Program-made: the position numbers and the translations under genes
Notes under the pieces: generated by a model
Database searches by the model: none
Seen by the model: the letters and a program-made list of their open reading frames with translations, nothing else
What the model was told of the DNA's origin: nothing
Shown: positions 1 to 12,323 of the stretch, piece by piece
How positions within the stretch are numbered: position 1 is the stretch's first letter
Layout: the number at the start of each line of letters is the position of its first letter
Assembly: GCF_002742385.2 (NCBI RefSeq)
Contig: NZ_MJBI02000003.1
Location: 62,001-126,000 of the forward strand
DNA from: Macrococcoides goetzii
Lineage (GTDB): Bacteria > Bacillota > Bacilli > Staphylococcales > Staphylococcaceae
Direction of reading: 5' to 3'
Length of the DNA: 64,000 bases

Positions 1-2311
1 TTTTCACTGCTTTTGATTTATAGAATGGTTTCTTTCCACCATTCTTCTTCGCTGCTTTACTGAACTTTTCGCCAGCCGCTTTTCCACGACCTTTTTTACG
101 TGGTTTTTGGTTATTATTGTTACCACCACTTTTACGTTCAGCTTTAATCTTAACTTCACGTATTTTACTTTCAATTTTAGCCATGTCCATACCGACTATC
201 GCAAAATCAATCATGCGTTCATCAACATTTACGTTCACGACTTTTACTTTTACTTTTTGACCGATTTTAAACACTTTACCATGACGTTCACCAATCATCG
301 CCATATGGCGTTCATCAAAGTGGTAATAATCATCTGTCATATTAGAGTTATGTACCATGCCTTCGATTGTATTCTCAAGTTCTACAAACATACCGAAGTT
401 AGCAACAGAGCTAATAATACCCTCAAACTCTTCACCTAAATGCTGAATCATATATTCTGCTTTTTTCAGATCATCTGTATCTCGTTCTGCGTCAATTGCA
501 CGGCGTTCACGTTTAGAAGTATGTTCACTTATATCAACTAGCTTGTCTTCCCATAATGCTTTTTGTTCTTCATTCATTGAATGTTCGATTAAGTATTTGC
601 GGATTAATCTATGCACAATTAAATCCGGATAACGTCTGATTGGTGATGTAAAGTGTGTATAGTATTCAGCAGAAAGTCCAAAATGTCCTAAATTCTGTTC
701 AGAGTATTTCGCTTGCTGCATTGAACGTAACATAAGTGTAGAGATAACTAATTCCTCAGGTTTATCCTTAATTTCTTCACCAATATTCTGAAGCGTTTTC
801 GGATGAATATTTTCAGTACCACCTTTAACGATTAAACCGAAATTTGTAATGAATTCAAAGAATCGCTTTAATCTGTCTGCTTTCGGCTCTTCATGAACTC
901 GATAAATAAATGGTACTTTTAATTTTGCAAAGTGTTCGGCTACGGTTTCATTGGCCATTAACATAAATGATTCAATTAATCGTTCACCTAATCCGCGTTC
1001 GCGAATAACAACTTCTTTAGGCACACCTACTTCATCTACTAAAATCTTAGCTTCTTTAAGGTCGAAATCAATTTCTCCACGTTTTACACGCATTTGTTTT
1101 AATATATCAGCTAATTCTTTTGCGTGTATCAACATTTCATGAATATGTTGATACTCATGTATTAAGATTTCATCATTATCCTCTAAAATTTGATTGACAG
1201 CATCATACGTCATTCTTTCATCAGAATGAATGACACTTTGATAAATTTTATGATTTACAACACGTCCTGTATGATCAATCTCCATTTCACAACTTAACGT
1301 CAATCGGTCAACTTTAGGATTTAAGGAACAGATTCCATTACTTAATCGATGCGGAATCATAGGAATTACGCGGTCGACTAAATAGACACTTGTCCCACGT
1401 TCGAATGCATCCTGATCTAACATTGATCCTTCAGTAACATAGTGACTGACGTCAGCAATTGAAACGATTAATTTATAATTGCCATTTTCTAACTTTTCTA
1501 CACTAATTGCATCATCTAAATCTTTGGCATCTGCACCGTCAATTGTAATGGTTAATACGTCACGTAAATCTACACGATCTTTATAATCGTGTGGTTCAAT
1601 TTCATCCGGCACATTGTTAGCTTCTTCAATAGTTGCAGGATTGAAATCAATATTAATACCATGTGTATAGATAATGGATAATATATCTACACCAGGATCA
1701 TTTTTATGTCCCAGGATTGCTTTAACCATACCTTCAGGATTGTTCGTACCATCAGCATATTGTGTCAATTCCACTAATACTTTATGTCCTTCTACAGCAC
1801 CCAGATTTTTACCTTTAGGAATAAAGATATCTTGTGTAATACGTTTATCATCCGGAAGCACAAACCCAAAATGTCTCGCTTCAGTATAGGTTCCGACAAC
1901 TTGCGTTATCGCACGTTTCTGTATTGCTTTAACTTCACCTTCGTTACGCCCATCACTTGCTTTTGACACACTCACTAATACTGTATCGCCATCCATCGCT
2001 CTGTTTATTTTATTCGGTGGAATAAATACATCTTCTATCGCCTCATTTTCCGGACGAACGAAAGCGAATCCTTTTTTGTGCTGACTTAGAGTACCTTGTA
2101 CTAAGTCTCCCGGACTACCCGGTATATAGTATTTATCATTTTTAGTGCGATTGATCTTACCTGACTGCTCAAGCGCTACTAAAGTTTTTACAAGTCCAGT
2201 AAAGGCATCTGCATCTTTTAAACCAAGATGTTTTTCTATATCTTCTACCGTAATTGCATTCCCTTTTAATGATTGTAAATATGCAATAACTTCTTCTTCA
2301 AATAGATGCAT
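1..2311 (-). CDS. rnr: Ribonuclease R (3' end beyond left edge)
   Basis: Processive 3'-5' exoribonuclease that degrades structured RNA and, with SmpB-tmRNA, defective mRNA. About 770 residues are visible with no stop inside the window. An N-terminal winged-helix and cold-shock region is followed by the RNB catalytic domain, with the acidic motif [13 protein letters not shown] near residue 260 and [14 protein letters not shown] near 553. An S1 domain begins near 627 ([13 protein letters not shown]) and a Lys/Arg/Gly-rich tail runs to the edge. The ATG at 2311 follows a strong GGAGG and lies 16 bp after the esterase stop, so the two are probably co-transcribed. In relatives smpB lies next, outside this window. 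Confidence 0.96.
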   Translation of the reverse strand, partial: MHLFEEEVIAYLQSLKGNAITVEDIEKHLGLKDADAFTGLVKTLVALEQSGKINRTKNDKYYIPGSPGDLVQGTLSQHKKGFAFVRPENEAIEDVFIPPNKINRAMDGDTVLVSVSKASDGRNEGEVKAIQKRAITQVVGTYTEARHFGFVLPDDKRITQDIFIPKGKNLGAVEGHKVLVELTQYADGTNNPEGMVKAILGHKNDPGVDILSIIYTHGINIDFNPATIEEANNVPDEIEPHDYKDRVDLRDVLTITIDGADAKDLDDAISVEKLENGNYKLIVSIADVSHYVTEGSMLDQDAFERGTSVYLVDRVIPMIPHRLSNGICSLNPKVDRLTLSCEMEIDHTGRVVNHKIYQSVIHSDERMTYDAVNQILEDNDEILIHEYQHIHEMLIHAKELADILKQMRVKRGEIDFDLKEAKILVDEVGVPKEVVIRERGLGERLIESFMLMANETVAEHFAKLKVPFIYRVHEEPKADRLKRFFEFITNFGLIVKGGTENIHPKTLQNIGEEIKDKPEELVISTLMLRSMQQAKYSEQNLGHFGLSAEYYTHFTSPIRRYPDLIVHRLIRKYLIEHSMNEEQKALWEDKLVDISEHTSKRERRAIDAERDTDDLKKAEYMIQHLGEEFEGIISSVANFGMFVELENTIEGMVHNSNMTDDYYHFDERHMAMIGERHGKVFKIGQKVKVKVVNVNVDERMIDFAIVGMDMAKIESKIREVKIKAERKSGGNNNNQKPRKKGRGKAAGEKFSKAAKKNGGKKPFYKSKAVK

Positions 2312-2327
2312 ATATATTGCCTCCTTT

Positions 2328-3074
2328 TTAATTTGACCATTCAAGCTTTTCTAAAAATGCTAAAAAGTCATTAAACAATTGTTCTTTCTCAATATCTATT
2401 GTAACAACATGACCGCTTTTCTCATACCAATGTAACTCTTTTTCTTCACTTTCAGATTCATTATATATAATATTCGCTGAATCAATATCTATCATTGTAT
2501 CTAAACGTCCTTGTGCAACGAATAAAGGCGCATATACATTATCTAAAGTTGGTCTTATTTCAGCTAATGTCGTCTGTAATTCTTCAAGCATTGATGTTGG
2601 ATGAAAGGCTGACATCTCGCTCTCGATTTGTTCAGTCGTCTTTCCTTCACGCTTTTTAAATTCACGTGCATATGCAAGTACACCATCAAACATATTACCT
2701 GTCGTCTTTATATGCATCGGTGAACACATCGTCCCAACACCCATTACATCTCGATATTGACTCAATTTTAAACTAAATACCCCTCCCAGTGATACACCAG
2801 CTACTGCTATTTCATCATATCCTTTTGATTTCAAGAAATCATAAGCTTCTATAACCTGACTCCACCAAACATGTGGACTAGACTGTAGCAGCTCCTCTGG
2901 AGGTACACCGTGTCCTTCATAATGCGGTGCATAACATGTATACCCTTGTTTCTGTAAAAAACGTCCTAATTGACGCACATCAGAAGAGTTTCCAGTAAAG
3001 CCATGTAATAACAACACTGCTCTTGGTCCTTCTTCAAAAAAGAATGGTTTAGGTAATTGAATTTTCATTTTCAT
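2328..3074 (-). CDS. est: Carboxylesterase, alpha/beta hydrolase
   Basis: Cytoplasmic esterase of the Est/YvaK (monoglyceride lipase-like) family, 248 residues. The oxyanion segment LLLHGFTG lies near residue 22, the nucleophile elbow GVSLGG near 93, the acid probably in GRLDTMID near 190, and the catalytic His in KSGHVVT near 220. The start chosen is ATG at 3074, preceded by AAGGAG at suitable distance; the TTG one codon earlier is less likely. The gene sits between secG and rnr as in other Bacillales. The natural substrate is not evident from sequence. Confidence 0.9.
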   Translation of the reverse strand: MKMKIQLPKPFFFEEGPRAVLLLHGFTGNSSDVRQLGRFLQKQGYTCYAPHYEGHGVPPEELLQSSPHVWWSQVIEAYDFLKSKGYDEIAVAGVSLGGVFSLKLSQYRDVMGVGTMCSPMHIKTTGNMFDGVLAYAREFKKREGKTTEQIESEMSAFHPTSMLEELQTTLAEIRPTLDNVYAPLFVAQGRLDTMIDIDSANIIYNESESEEKELHWYEKSGHVVTIDIEKEQLFNDFLAFLEKLEWSN

Positions 3075-3124
3075 CAAAAATATCTCCTTATATATTTATT
3101 GTATGTGTTTTAAGCACAAAATAA

Positions 3125-3155
3125 AAATAAAAAAGCCCGAACAATGTGTCCGGAC
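3125..3155 (-). terminator. Terminator after secG
   Basis: On the minus strand a 9-bp stem (GTCCGGACA with TGTTCGGGC, two G-U pairs, 3-nt loop) is followed by a run of T. It ends the secG transcript before est. Confidence 0.75.
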
Positions 3156-3161
3156 CCCTTA

Positions 3162-3395
3162 TTAAATACCAAAATAACCGATTGCAATTGTAATTAAGAA
3201 AAGTAAAACAGACGCAACAATAGTAATTCTATTTAAAATTAAATCAACACCACGTTGTTTTTGTTTTCCGAATAATTGTTCAGCTCCACCACTAATTGCT
3301 CCTGATAAGCCATTGCTCTTACCTTCTTGTAATAACACAACAGTGATCAATACAAGACAATCAATAATTAGTAATACTGTAAGTAAAGTATTCAT
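3162..3395 (-). CDS. secG: Preprotein translocase subunit SecG
   Basis: Small membrane subunit of the SecYEG channel, 77 residues, two transmembrane helices (about 2-22 and 52-75). The loop between them holds the family signature [17 protein letters not shown]. Preceded by GAGGAGG, and placed between eno and est/rnr as in staphylococci. It works with SecA, encoded at 33.7-36.3 kb in this window. Confidence 0.95.
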   Translation of the reverse strand: MNTLLTVLLIIDCLVLITVVLLQEGKSNGLSGAISGGAEQLFGKQKQRGVDLILNRITIVASVLLFLITIAIGYFGI

Positions 3396-3464
3396 TGATG
3401 GTCCTCCTCAATTTCTAATAACTCATATTATATTAACATATTCACTTGTAAAAAGAAACATAAA

Positions 3465-3492
3465 GAAAAGGAACGTCGTCACGTTCCTTTTC
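3465..3492 (-). terminator. Terminator of the glycolytic operon
   Basis: Perfect 12-bp stem (GAAAAGGAACGT with its complement, 4-nt loop) immediately after eno. On the minus strand the arm runs into a T-rich stretch. It closes the cggR-to-eno operon. Confidence 0.85.
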
Positions 3493-3513
3493 GATGTATA
3501 GACTATAAAGTTA

Positions 3514-4869
<1,356 letters not shown>

Positions 4870-4926
4870 TCAGGAATAATCAATTAATTAAATTAATTTT
4901 AGTAATACTTTTAATCCAAGTGTGAA

Positions 4927-6458
4927 TTACTTTTGAATTAATGATTCACCAGTCATTTCAACAGGCTTTTCAACACCTAATAAATCAATTAATGTAGGTG
5001 CTAAATCAGCTAAACGACCACCACTACGCAGTGTAACACCTGCACGTGTTACGATCACTGGTACCGGATTAGTCGTATGTGCAGTCATAGGAGTACCGTC
5101 GATCGTTAATACTTCATCTGAGTTCCCATGGTCAGCTGTAATAATTGCAGTGCCTCCCATTTCAAGAATCTTATCGACAACAGCTCCTAAACATTCATCG
5201 ACTGCTTCTATCGCTTTAATTGTAGGTTCAAGCATGCCTGAGTGACCTACCATATCAGGATTGGCAAAGTTTAATAAAACTAAATCCAAATCACCTTTAT
5301 TAAGTTCTGCAAGCAATGCATCTCGTACTTCGTATGCACTCATTTCAGGTTTCAAATCATATGTTGCAACTTTTGGTGAGTCAATTAATACACGTCGTTC
5401 TCCATCAAACGCTTCATTACGTCCACCACTCATGAAATATGTCACGTGTGGATACTTTTCAGTTTCTGCAATACGTAATTGTTTTAAGCCATTTTTACTT
5501 GCAACTTCACCAATTGTATTGACTAAATCTTCTTTAACAAACACAACATCAGCTTTCACTTGATCATTATACTTAGTAAATGTTACAAATTTGATGCCGA
5601 TTAATCGCTTATCCATTTTAAAACCATCAAATTCCTCATTCGTGTAGACTTCTGATAATTGTGCTGCACGGTCAGGTCTGAAGTTGAAGAAAATCATTGC
5701 ATCTCCATCATTAACACCTGTATTTTCTGAACCAACTTCTTCGTCTTTTACTACGAATGGTACTACGAACTCATCGTTAACACCTTCAGCATAACTTGCT
5801 TCAACACCAGCTTTAGCTGTTTTGTATTCGACACCTTTACCATATGTCATCGCATCATATGCTAACTGTTCACGATCCCAACGCTTATCTCTATCCATCG
5901 CATAATAACGACCTGAAACAGATGCAAATTGTCCAACACCAATTTCTTTAAATTGACGTTCAGTTTCCTCAATGAATTGTAATGCTGTTTGCTGACCAAC
6001 ATCACGACCATCTAAAAATGCATGAACATAAACTTTTTCAACACCTTGTTCTTTTGCAAGTTTTAATAATGCAAACAGATGTTTGTAATGACTGTGTACA
6101 CCACCGTCAGATAATAATCCCATTAAGTGTAATGCTGAATCATGTTCTTTCACATGTTTCATGGCATCTAGTAACACTTCATTTGTAAAGAAATCACCAT
6201 CTTGGATTGATTTATTGATACGTGTTAATGATTGATACACAATACGGCCGGCACCAATGTTTAAATGGCCAACTTCTGAGTTACCCATTTGTCCTTCTGG
6301 TAATCCTACATCAAGTCCACAAGCCATTAATTGCTCGTGTGGATATTTGTTATAGTAACGATCAAAATTAGGTTTATTTGCTTGTGCTACTGCATTACCG
6401 AAACTCTCTTCACGGCAAGCAAAGCCATCTAATATGATTAAAGCAGTTGGGCTTTTCA

Positions 6459-6459
<1 letters not shown>
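4927..6459 (-). CDS. gpmI: Phosphoglycerate mutase, cofactor-independent
   Basis: Mn-dependent interconversion of 3- and 2-phosphoglycerate. 510 residues, of the alkaline-phosphatase superfamily. The N-terminal metal site is [12 protein letters not shown], with the phosphoserine Ser in [15 protein letters not shown] near residue 62; C-terminal metal ligands are seen in [13 protein letters not shown] and [10 protein letters not shown] near 400-445. The start codon overlaps the tpiA stop by one base, indicating translational coupling. Confidence 0.98.
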
Positions 6460-8415
<1,956 letters not shown>

Positions 8416-8485
8416 CTTTGTGGCCTCCTATAAAATATTAGTGTGTACGATGTTAATTATAACAATGAACTCCTAATAATAAAAT

Positions 8486-8515
8486 AAGCAGGAGAAGCGA
8501 AATCTTCCCCCGCTT
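8486..8515 (-). terminator. Hairpin between gapA and pgk
   Basis: An 11-bp stem (AAGCGGGGGAA against TTCTCCTGCTT on the minus strand, two G-U pairs, 8-nt loop) followed by only an interrupted T stretch. It could be a leaky terminator or an mRNA stabiliser protecting the gapA 3' end. Confidence 0.55.
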
Positions 8516-8531
8516 ACGCGTGAATAAATTA

Positions 8532-9545
8532 TTATTTAGATTGTGCTTGTTCAGCTAAGAATTCTAAAGTACGTACTAATTGAGCAGTGTAACTCATTTC
8601 GTTATCGTACCAAGCTACTGTTTTAACCATTTGGTGTTCACCAACAGTCATTACACGTGTTTGTGTTGCATCGAATAATGATCCATAAGTAATACCGATA
8701 ATATCAGATGATACGATTTCATCTTCAGTGTAACCGAATGATTCGTTAGAAGCAGCTTTCATTGCAGCGTTTACTTCTTCAACTGAAACTTCTTTTTCTA
8801 AGATTGTAGTTAACTCAGTTACTGAACCAGTTGGAACTGGAACACGTTGTGCTGAACCATCTAATTTACCTTTTAATTCTGGAATTACTAAACCGATTGC
8901 TTTAGCAGCACCTGTTGAGTTAGGTACGATGTTGTTTGCTGCTGCACGTGCACGACGGAAGTCACCTTTTGCGTGTGGTGCATCTAATGTGTTTTGGTCT
9001 CCAGTAAATGCGTGAACTGTCATCATTAAACCTTCAATGATACCAAATTCATCGTTTAATACTTTAGCCATAGGTGCTAAACAGTTTGTAGTACATGAAG
9101 CACCAGAAACGATCTCTTCAGAACCATCTAATACGTCGTGGTTAACGTTATATACTACAGTTTTTAAGTCGCCTTTAGCAGGTGCAGAGATTAATACTTT
9201 TTTAGCGCCTGCTTCGATATGCGCTTGAGCTTTTTCTTTATCTGTGAAGAAACCAGTACATTCTAACACTACATCAATACCAAGATCTCCCCATGGTAAT
9301 TCAGCTGGGTTAGGATTTTCGAATGATTTGATTTCGCGACCATTAACGCGGAAACCACCTTCGATAACTTCAACCTCTTCTTTAAAACGACCTTGAGTTG
9401 TATCATATTTTAAAAGATGTGCTAACATTTTGTCATCAGTTAAATCGTTAACTGCAACCACATCAATACCTTCTACTTCTTGTAATCTTCTAAATGCTAA
9501 ACGTCCGATTCTACCAAATCCGTTAATTGCTACTTTTACTGCCAT
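8532..9545 (-). CDS. gapA: Glyceraldehyde-3-phosphate dehydrogenase, glycolytic
   Basis: NAD-dependent oxidation and phosphorylation of glyceraldehyde 3-phosphate. 337 residues. Rossmann motif [14 protein letters not shown] at the N terminus, catalytic Cys in [12 protein letters not shown] near 152, catalytic His in [11 protein letters not shown] near 178, and the C-terminal WYDNEMSY. It lies in the cggR operon, so it is the glycolytic rather than the gluconeogenic isoform. A 188-bp leader separates it from cggR and contains a short hairpin. Confidence 0.98.
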   Translation of the reverse strand: MAVKVAINGFGRIGRLAFRRLQEVEGIDVVAVNDLTDDKMLAHLLKYDTTQGRFKEEVEVIEGGFRVNGREIKSFENPNPAELPWGDLGIDVVLECTGFFTDKEKAQAHIEAGAKKVLISAPAKGDLKTVVYNVNHDVLDGSEEIVSGASCTTNCLAPMAKVLNDEFGIIEGLMMTVHAFTGDQNTLDAPHAKGDFRRARAAANNIVPNSTGAAKAIGLVIPELKGKLDGSAQRVPVPTGSVTELTTILEKEVSVEEVNAAMKAASNESFGYTEDEIVSSDIIGITYGSLFDATQTRVMTVGEHQMVKTVAWYDNEMSYTAQLVRTLEFLAEQAQSK

Positions 9546-9581
9546 GAGTAATGGCCTCCTTTATATATCATATATATTTTA

Positions 9582-9598
9582 TTAGGGGATAACCCTAA
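9582..9598 (-). other. Short hairpin in gapA leader
   Basis: A 6-bp perfect inverted repeat (TTAGGG/CCCTAA, 5-nt loop) about 37 bases before the gapA start. No T run follows, so it is not a terminator. In Bacillus subtilis a processed 5' stem-loop stabilises gapA mRNA; a similar role here is only inference. Confidence 0.4.
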
Positions 9599-9733
9599 GT
9601 GAATCCAATTCTTTTAAAACATTGATCAAATACACAATTTGTATACTATCACTAATTATTTTACGTTATACAACATAATTCAATTATAACCATAAAAGTC
9701 ATTAAAACAAAAATATTACGCATATAACTTAAA

Positions 9734-10777
9734 TTATGTAACTGGTAAAGTATGTTGTTTAATTTGTTTCACCAGCCAATGTGCAACAGTTGAATCAATG
9801 ATTAAAATCGTATGTTTGGGTGCAACATTTAAATATGCTTCAATAGCATATTGTTTAGTACTTCCACCTGCAACTGCGATAATTTTCATAGATTCATTTA
9901 AATCTTCTAGTTGAATACCGACCGTTCTGACTTTATGGACGACTTCACCAGCTGCATCAAAGTAATAACCGAATGCTTCTGCAACAGCATTCTTTTGTTT
10001 TAAAATTTCGAAATCATTACTTGATGAATGTCTACGCTTTGCCATCTTCATTGCATCACCGATACCATGAATTAAAATTTTTGCATTTTTAATATGATCG
10101 AGTACACGCTTTACAGATGGTTCATTGACAAGTGTATTATATGCTTCTTCACTTACCTGGTCAGGTACATATAACACTTCAAATTGACATTTCCCGTGTT
10201 CAGCCATTTGCTGAACAATTGCATTCGCTTGAAAAGACAAGTCCTCACCTAATCCACCTCGAGCAGGTGTGAAGATAACGCGTTTATTGAGCGGTTTTAA
10301 CTGATTCGCTACGCTGAGCATCGTTGAACCACCAGTTACAGATACGATATCATCGTTAATCACTAATCTTTGTAAAACATTACTAGCTGCTTCACCAAGT
10401 CTCTTCTTAACAACTTCATCAGTATCTACATTACCATTCACTACAATCACTTCTTCTAAACCATAATATTGTTTGATTTGTTGAGATAAACTTTCTAATG
10501 CTGCATAACCTTCCATTAAAGATTGAAGATCTGCAAGTAAGTCTATCCCTTCATCAGTAATTGTCATACCTTTAGATGAAATATTAACTAAACCTTGTAC
10601 TTTCAATAAATCAATCTCAGTTCGTAGTACTCTTTCAGTAATCAAAAGAATATCACTTAAAGATCTACGACCAATCGGCTGATGAAGATGAATCGTATCT
10701 AAGATTAAATAACGGCGATACATCTTTTCAATTAAATCGGGAATCAGTAATTGTTGAACCTTTAATAAATGATTCAT
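9734..10777 (-). CDS. cggR: Central glycolytic genes repressor CggR/GapR
   Basis: SorC/DeoR-type repressor of the lower glycolysis operon that senses fructose-1,6-bisphosphate in B. subtilis. 347 residues: a helix-turn-helix region near 30-80 (IGRRSLSDILLITERVLR), then a sugar-phosphate binding domain with VVNGNVDTDE near 112, SVTGGSTMLSVANQL near 149, and GIGDAMKMAKRR near 240. First gene of the operon; a promoter and palindromic operator lie within 115 bp upstream, indicating autorepression. Confidence 0.95.
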   Translation of the reverse strand: MNHLLKVQQLLIPDLIEKMYRRYLILDTIHLHQPIGRRSLSDILLITERVLRTEIDLLKVQGLVNISSKGMTITDEGIDLLADLQSLMEGYAALESLSQQIKQYYGLEEVIVVNGNVDTDEVVKKRLGEAASNVLQRLVINDDIVSVTGGSTMLSVANQLKPLNKRVIFTPARGGLGEDLSFQANAIVQQMAEHGKCQFEVLYVPDQVSEEAYNTLVNEPSVKRVLDHIKNAKILIHGIGDAMKMAKRRHSSSNDFEILKQKNAVAEAFGYYFDAAGEVVHKVRTVGIQLEDLNESMKIIAVAGGSTKQYAIEAYLNVAPKHTILIIDSTVAHWLVKQIKQHTLPVT

Positions 10778-10819
10778 ATGACTCCTCCTTTAATCGATAA
10801 CAATTAGTTGGACTAAATA

Positions 10820-10835
10820 CGACCCACATGGGTCG
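10820..10835 (-). promoter_or_regulatory. Probable CggR operator
   Basis: Inverted repeat CGACCC-N4-GGGTCG, about 20 bp downstream of the predicted cggR transcription start and 43 bp before the cggR ATG. Outer TTAGT/ACTAA-type arms extend the dyad. The position suits a roadblock or repressor site for CggR. Confidence 0.6.
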
Positions 10836-10859
10836 AAAACTAACTAACGTTACAATGCA

Positions 10860-10888
10860 ATAATAACAAGACTAAAAAAGTTTTGCAA
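10860..10888 (-). promoter_or_regulatory. Promoter of the cggR glycolytic operon
   Basis: On the minus strand, -35 TTGCAA (10883-10888), 17-bp spacer, -10 TATTAT (10860-10865). The only clear vegetative promoter seen before cggR. Confidence 0.65.
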
Positions 10889-10933
10889 GTAATTAGAAAA
10901 CTTAAAAACGTTTACATTTTATATTATTTTAAT

Positions 10934-11185
10934 TTATTCATATTTACTTTGAAAATAATCAATAATTGTTACAAAATCGACATTACCTTCCTGTATAGTT
11001 ACACCAGTGTCTTTATCAATCAACACCGGAACACTTAAACAATATAATTCATTAAGCTTATCATCTTGCTGGATATTAACCTCAGTTACTTTAATATCTA
11101 TATCTTCCTGAGCAAATGAAATCTGGAACTTTGCATCATTACATAAACCACAGTTTGGTTGTGTATAAAAAATAATATGTTCCAT
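10934..11185 (-). CDS. Glutaredoxin-family protein
   Basis: Small cytoplasmic thiol-disulfide protein, 83 residues. The N-terminal strand IIFYTQPNCGLCNDAK carries the CxxC redox pair at about residues 12 and 15, and LSVPVLID near 50 provides the cis-Pro typical of the fold. It lies between cggR and clpP in opposite orientation to clpP. A specific partner is not evident. Confidence 0.85.
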   Translation of the reverse strand: MEHIIFYTQPNCGLCNDAKFQISFAQEDIDIKVTEVNIQQDDKLNELYCLSVPVLIDKDTGVTIQEGNVDFVTIIDYFQSKYE

Positions 11186-11225
11186 AATGACCTACCTTTT
11201 TATTTTATTAAGTATATTTTATTGT

Positions 11226-11260
11226 TATTTAATGTTTATTATTTAATGTTTATTATTTAT
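11226..11260. repeat. Short A/T tandem repeat
   Basis: Two exact copies of a 14-base unit (TATTTAATGTTTAT) plus half a copy, in the glutaredoxin-clpP intergenic region. Probably low-complexity DNA; no function can be assigned. Confidence 0.6.
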
Positions 11261-11366
11261 TATTTGTATATTAATAAACCTCATAGCACTTCACTATCAA
11301 TATGTAATATCTACTATTATAATGAATAACAAGTAAAATAAAAATTTTATAATACAGTTTCAAATC

Positions 11367-11383
11367 TTTGACTATATTTGACG
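11367..11383 (-). promoter_or_regulatory. CtsR operator of clpP
   Basis: Read on the minus strand it is GTCAAA-N4-GTCAAA with a leading C, matching the CtsR heptad direct repeat (RGTCAAANANRGTCAAA) except at one end base. It overlaps the -35 element of the clpP promoter, as expected for heat-shock repression. Confidence 0.85.
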
Positions 11384-11397
11384 TTATAGTGTATATT
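11368..11397 (+). promoter_or_regulatory. clpP promoter
   Basis: -35 TTGACT (11368-11373), 18-bp spacer, -10 TATATT (11392-11397), 33 bp before the clpP start codon and preceded by no other candidate of similar quality. Confidence 0.6.
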
Positions 11398-11429
11398 ATC
11401 TTTAACAGTAAACAAGGAGGCAATAAATT

Positions 11430-12023
11430 ATGAATTTAATTCCAACAGTTATCGAATCAACTAACAGAGGTGAGCGTGCTTATGACATTTATTCTCGCTT
11501 ACTTAAAGATAGAATCATTATGCTAGGATCTGCTATCGATGATAATGTAGCAAATTCAATTATTTCTCAGTTATTATTCTTACAAGCACAGGACGCTGAG
11601 AAAGACATCTACCTGTACATCAATTCACCAGGTGGCAGTGTCACTGCTGGTATGGCAATCTATGATACGATGCAACATATTAAACCAGATGTTCAAACGA
11701 TTTGTATTGGTATGGCTGCATCAATGGGTTCATTCTTATTAGCAGCAGGTGCAAAAGGAAAACGCTTTGCGTTACCTAATGCAGAAGTAATGATTCATCA
11801 ACCTTTAGGCGGTGCACAAGGTCAAGCAACTGAAATTGAAATTGCAGCACGTCATATTTTAAAAACACGTGAAAAACTTAATCGTATTCTTTCTGAACGT
11901 ACAGGTCAACCTGTTGAAAAAATTGAAAAAGATACTGATCGTGATAATTTCTTATCTGCTGATGAAGCTAAAGAATATGGATTAATTGATGAAGTTATGC
12001 ACCCTATTGATGAGAAGAAATAA
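11430..12023 (+). CDS. clpP: ATP-dependent Clp protease proteolytic subunit
   Basis: Barrel-forming serine protease that degrades unfolded and regulatory proteins with ClpC or ClpX. 197 residues. Catalytic Ser lies in [14 protein letters not shown] near residue 98, His in [12 protein letters not shown] near 123, and Asp in [14 protein letters not shown] near 172. Start preceded by AAGGAGG. It is monocistronic: own promoter with a CtsR box upstream and a strong terminator downstream. Confidence 0.98.
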   Translation: MNLIPTVIESTNRGERAYDIYSRLLKDRIIMLGSAIDDNVANSIISQLLFLQAQDAEKDIYLYINSPGGSVTAGMAIYDTMQHIKPDVQTICIGMAASMGSFLLAAGAKGKRFALPNAEVMIHQPLGGAQGQATEIEIAARHILKTREKLNRILSERTGQPVEKIEKDTDRDNFLSADEAKEYGLIDEVMHPIDEKK

Positions 12024-12068
12024 TCAGAATATAGGTACAGATTATTAACTGAATAAATTATTTATACT

Positions 12069-12104
12069 AAGCACTTAGACATTTGTATGTCTAAGTGCTT
12101 TTCT
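12069..12104 (+). terminator. clpP terminator
   Basis: Perfect 14-bp stem (AAGCACTTAGACAT and its complement) with a 4-nt loop, then TTTTCTCATTT. Confidence 0.9.
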
Positions 12105-12163
12105 CATTTCTCTTCCATTCTTTTTATTATATTACAATAATAAACAAGTTAAGAAGAGCACCT

Positions 12164-12218
12164 TAAATAGTAACTATTCCTAATAGTAATTAATCCTATT
12201 AGGAGTAGTTACTATTTA
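12164..12218. repeat. 23-bp inverted repeat upstream of the Pho cassette
   Basis: Arms 12164-12186 and 12196-12218 pair over 23 bp with one G-T mismatch and a 9-nt loop. Neither side has a T run, so it is not a usual terminator. It ends 10 bp before the first Pho-like hexamer and lies upstream of the predicted phosphatase transcript. Function unknown. Confidence 0.8.
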
Positions 12219-12228
12219 GACAAAGTAA

Positions 12229-12282
12229 TTTACAAAACTTTTACACAATCACACTCATTTATTTACAAAGTTTTGATAAATT
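12229..12282 (+). promoter_or_regulatory. Pho-box-like promoter of alkaline phosphatase 1
   Basis: TTTACA hexamers at 12229, 12240 and 12262 are spaced by 11 and 22 bp, the phase of PhoP boxes (consensus TT[ACT]A[CT]A in B. subtilis). A candidate -10 TAAATT (12277-12282) follows the last hexamer by 9 bp, and no good -35 is present, which fits an activator-dependent promoter. Confidence 0.7.
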
Positions 12283-12323
12283 TAGATTGCATTAAAAAAC
12301 TATTTACTTTTTGGAGGATTATC

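Noticed and set aside
299-310. Palindrome CGCCATATGGCG
   Set aside because: Lies within the rnr coding sequence and encodes normal S1-domain residues; no reason to see a regulatory site.
107-439. Plus-strand open frame inside rnr
   Set aside because: It is the antisense shadow of the S1 domain of RNase R, with low-complexity Phe/Thr-rich translation and no ribosome site.
11226-11260. CRISPR-like or mobile repeat before clpP
   Set aside because: Only two adjacent 14-base copies without spacers; simple A/T-rich tandem duplication.
12273-12323. Upstream in-frame extension of phosphatase 1
   Set aside because: It would begin upstream of the predicted -10, has no ribosome site, and would place 17 residues in front of a complete signal peptide.
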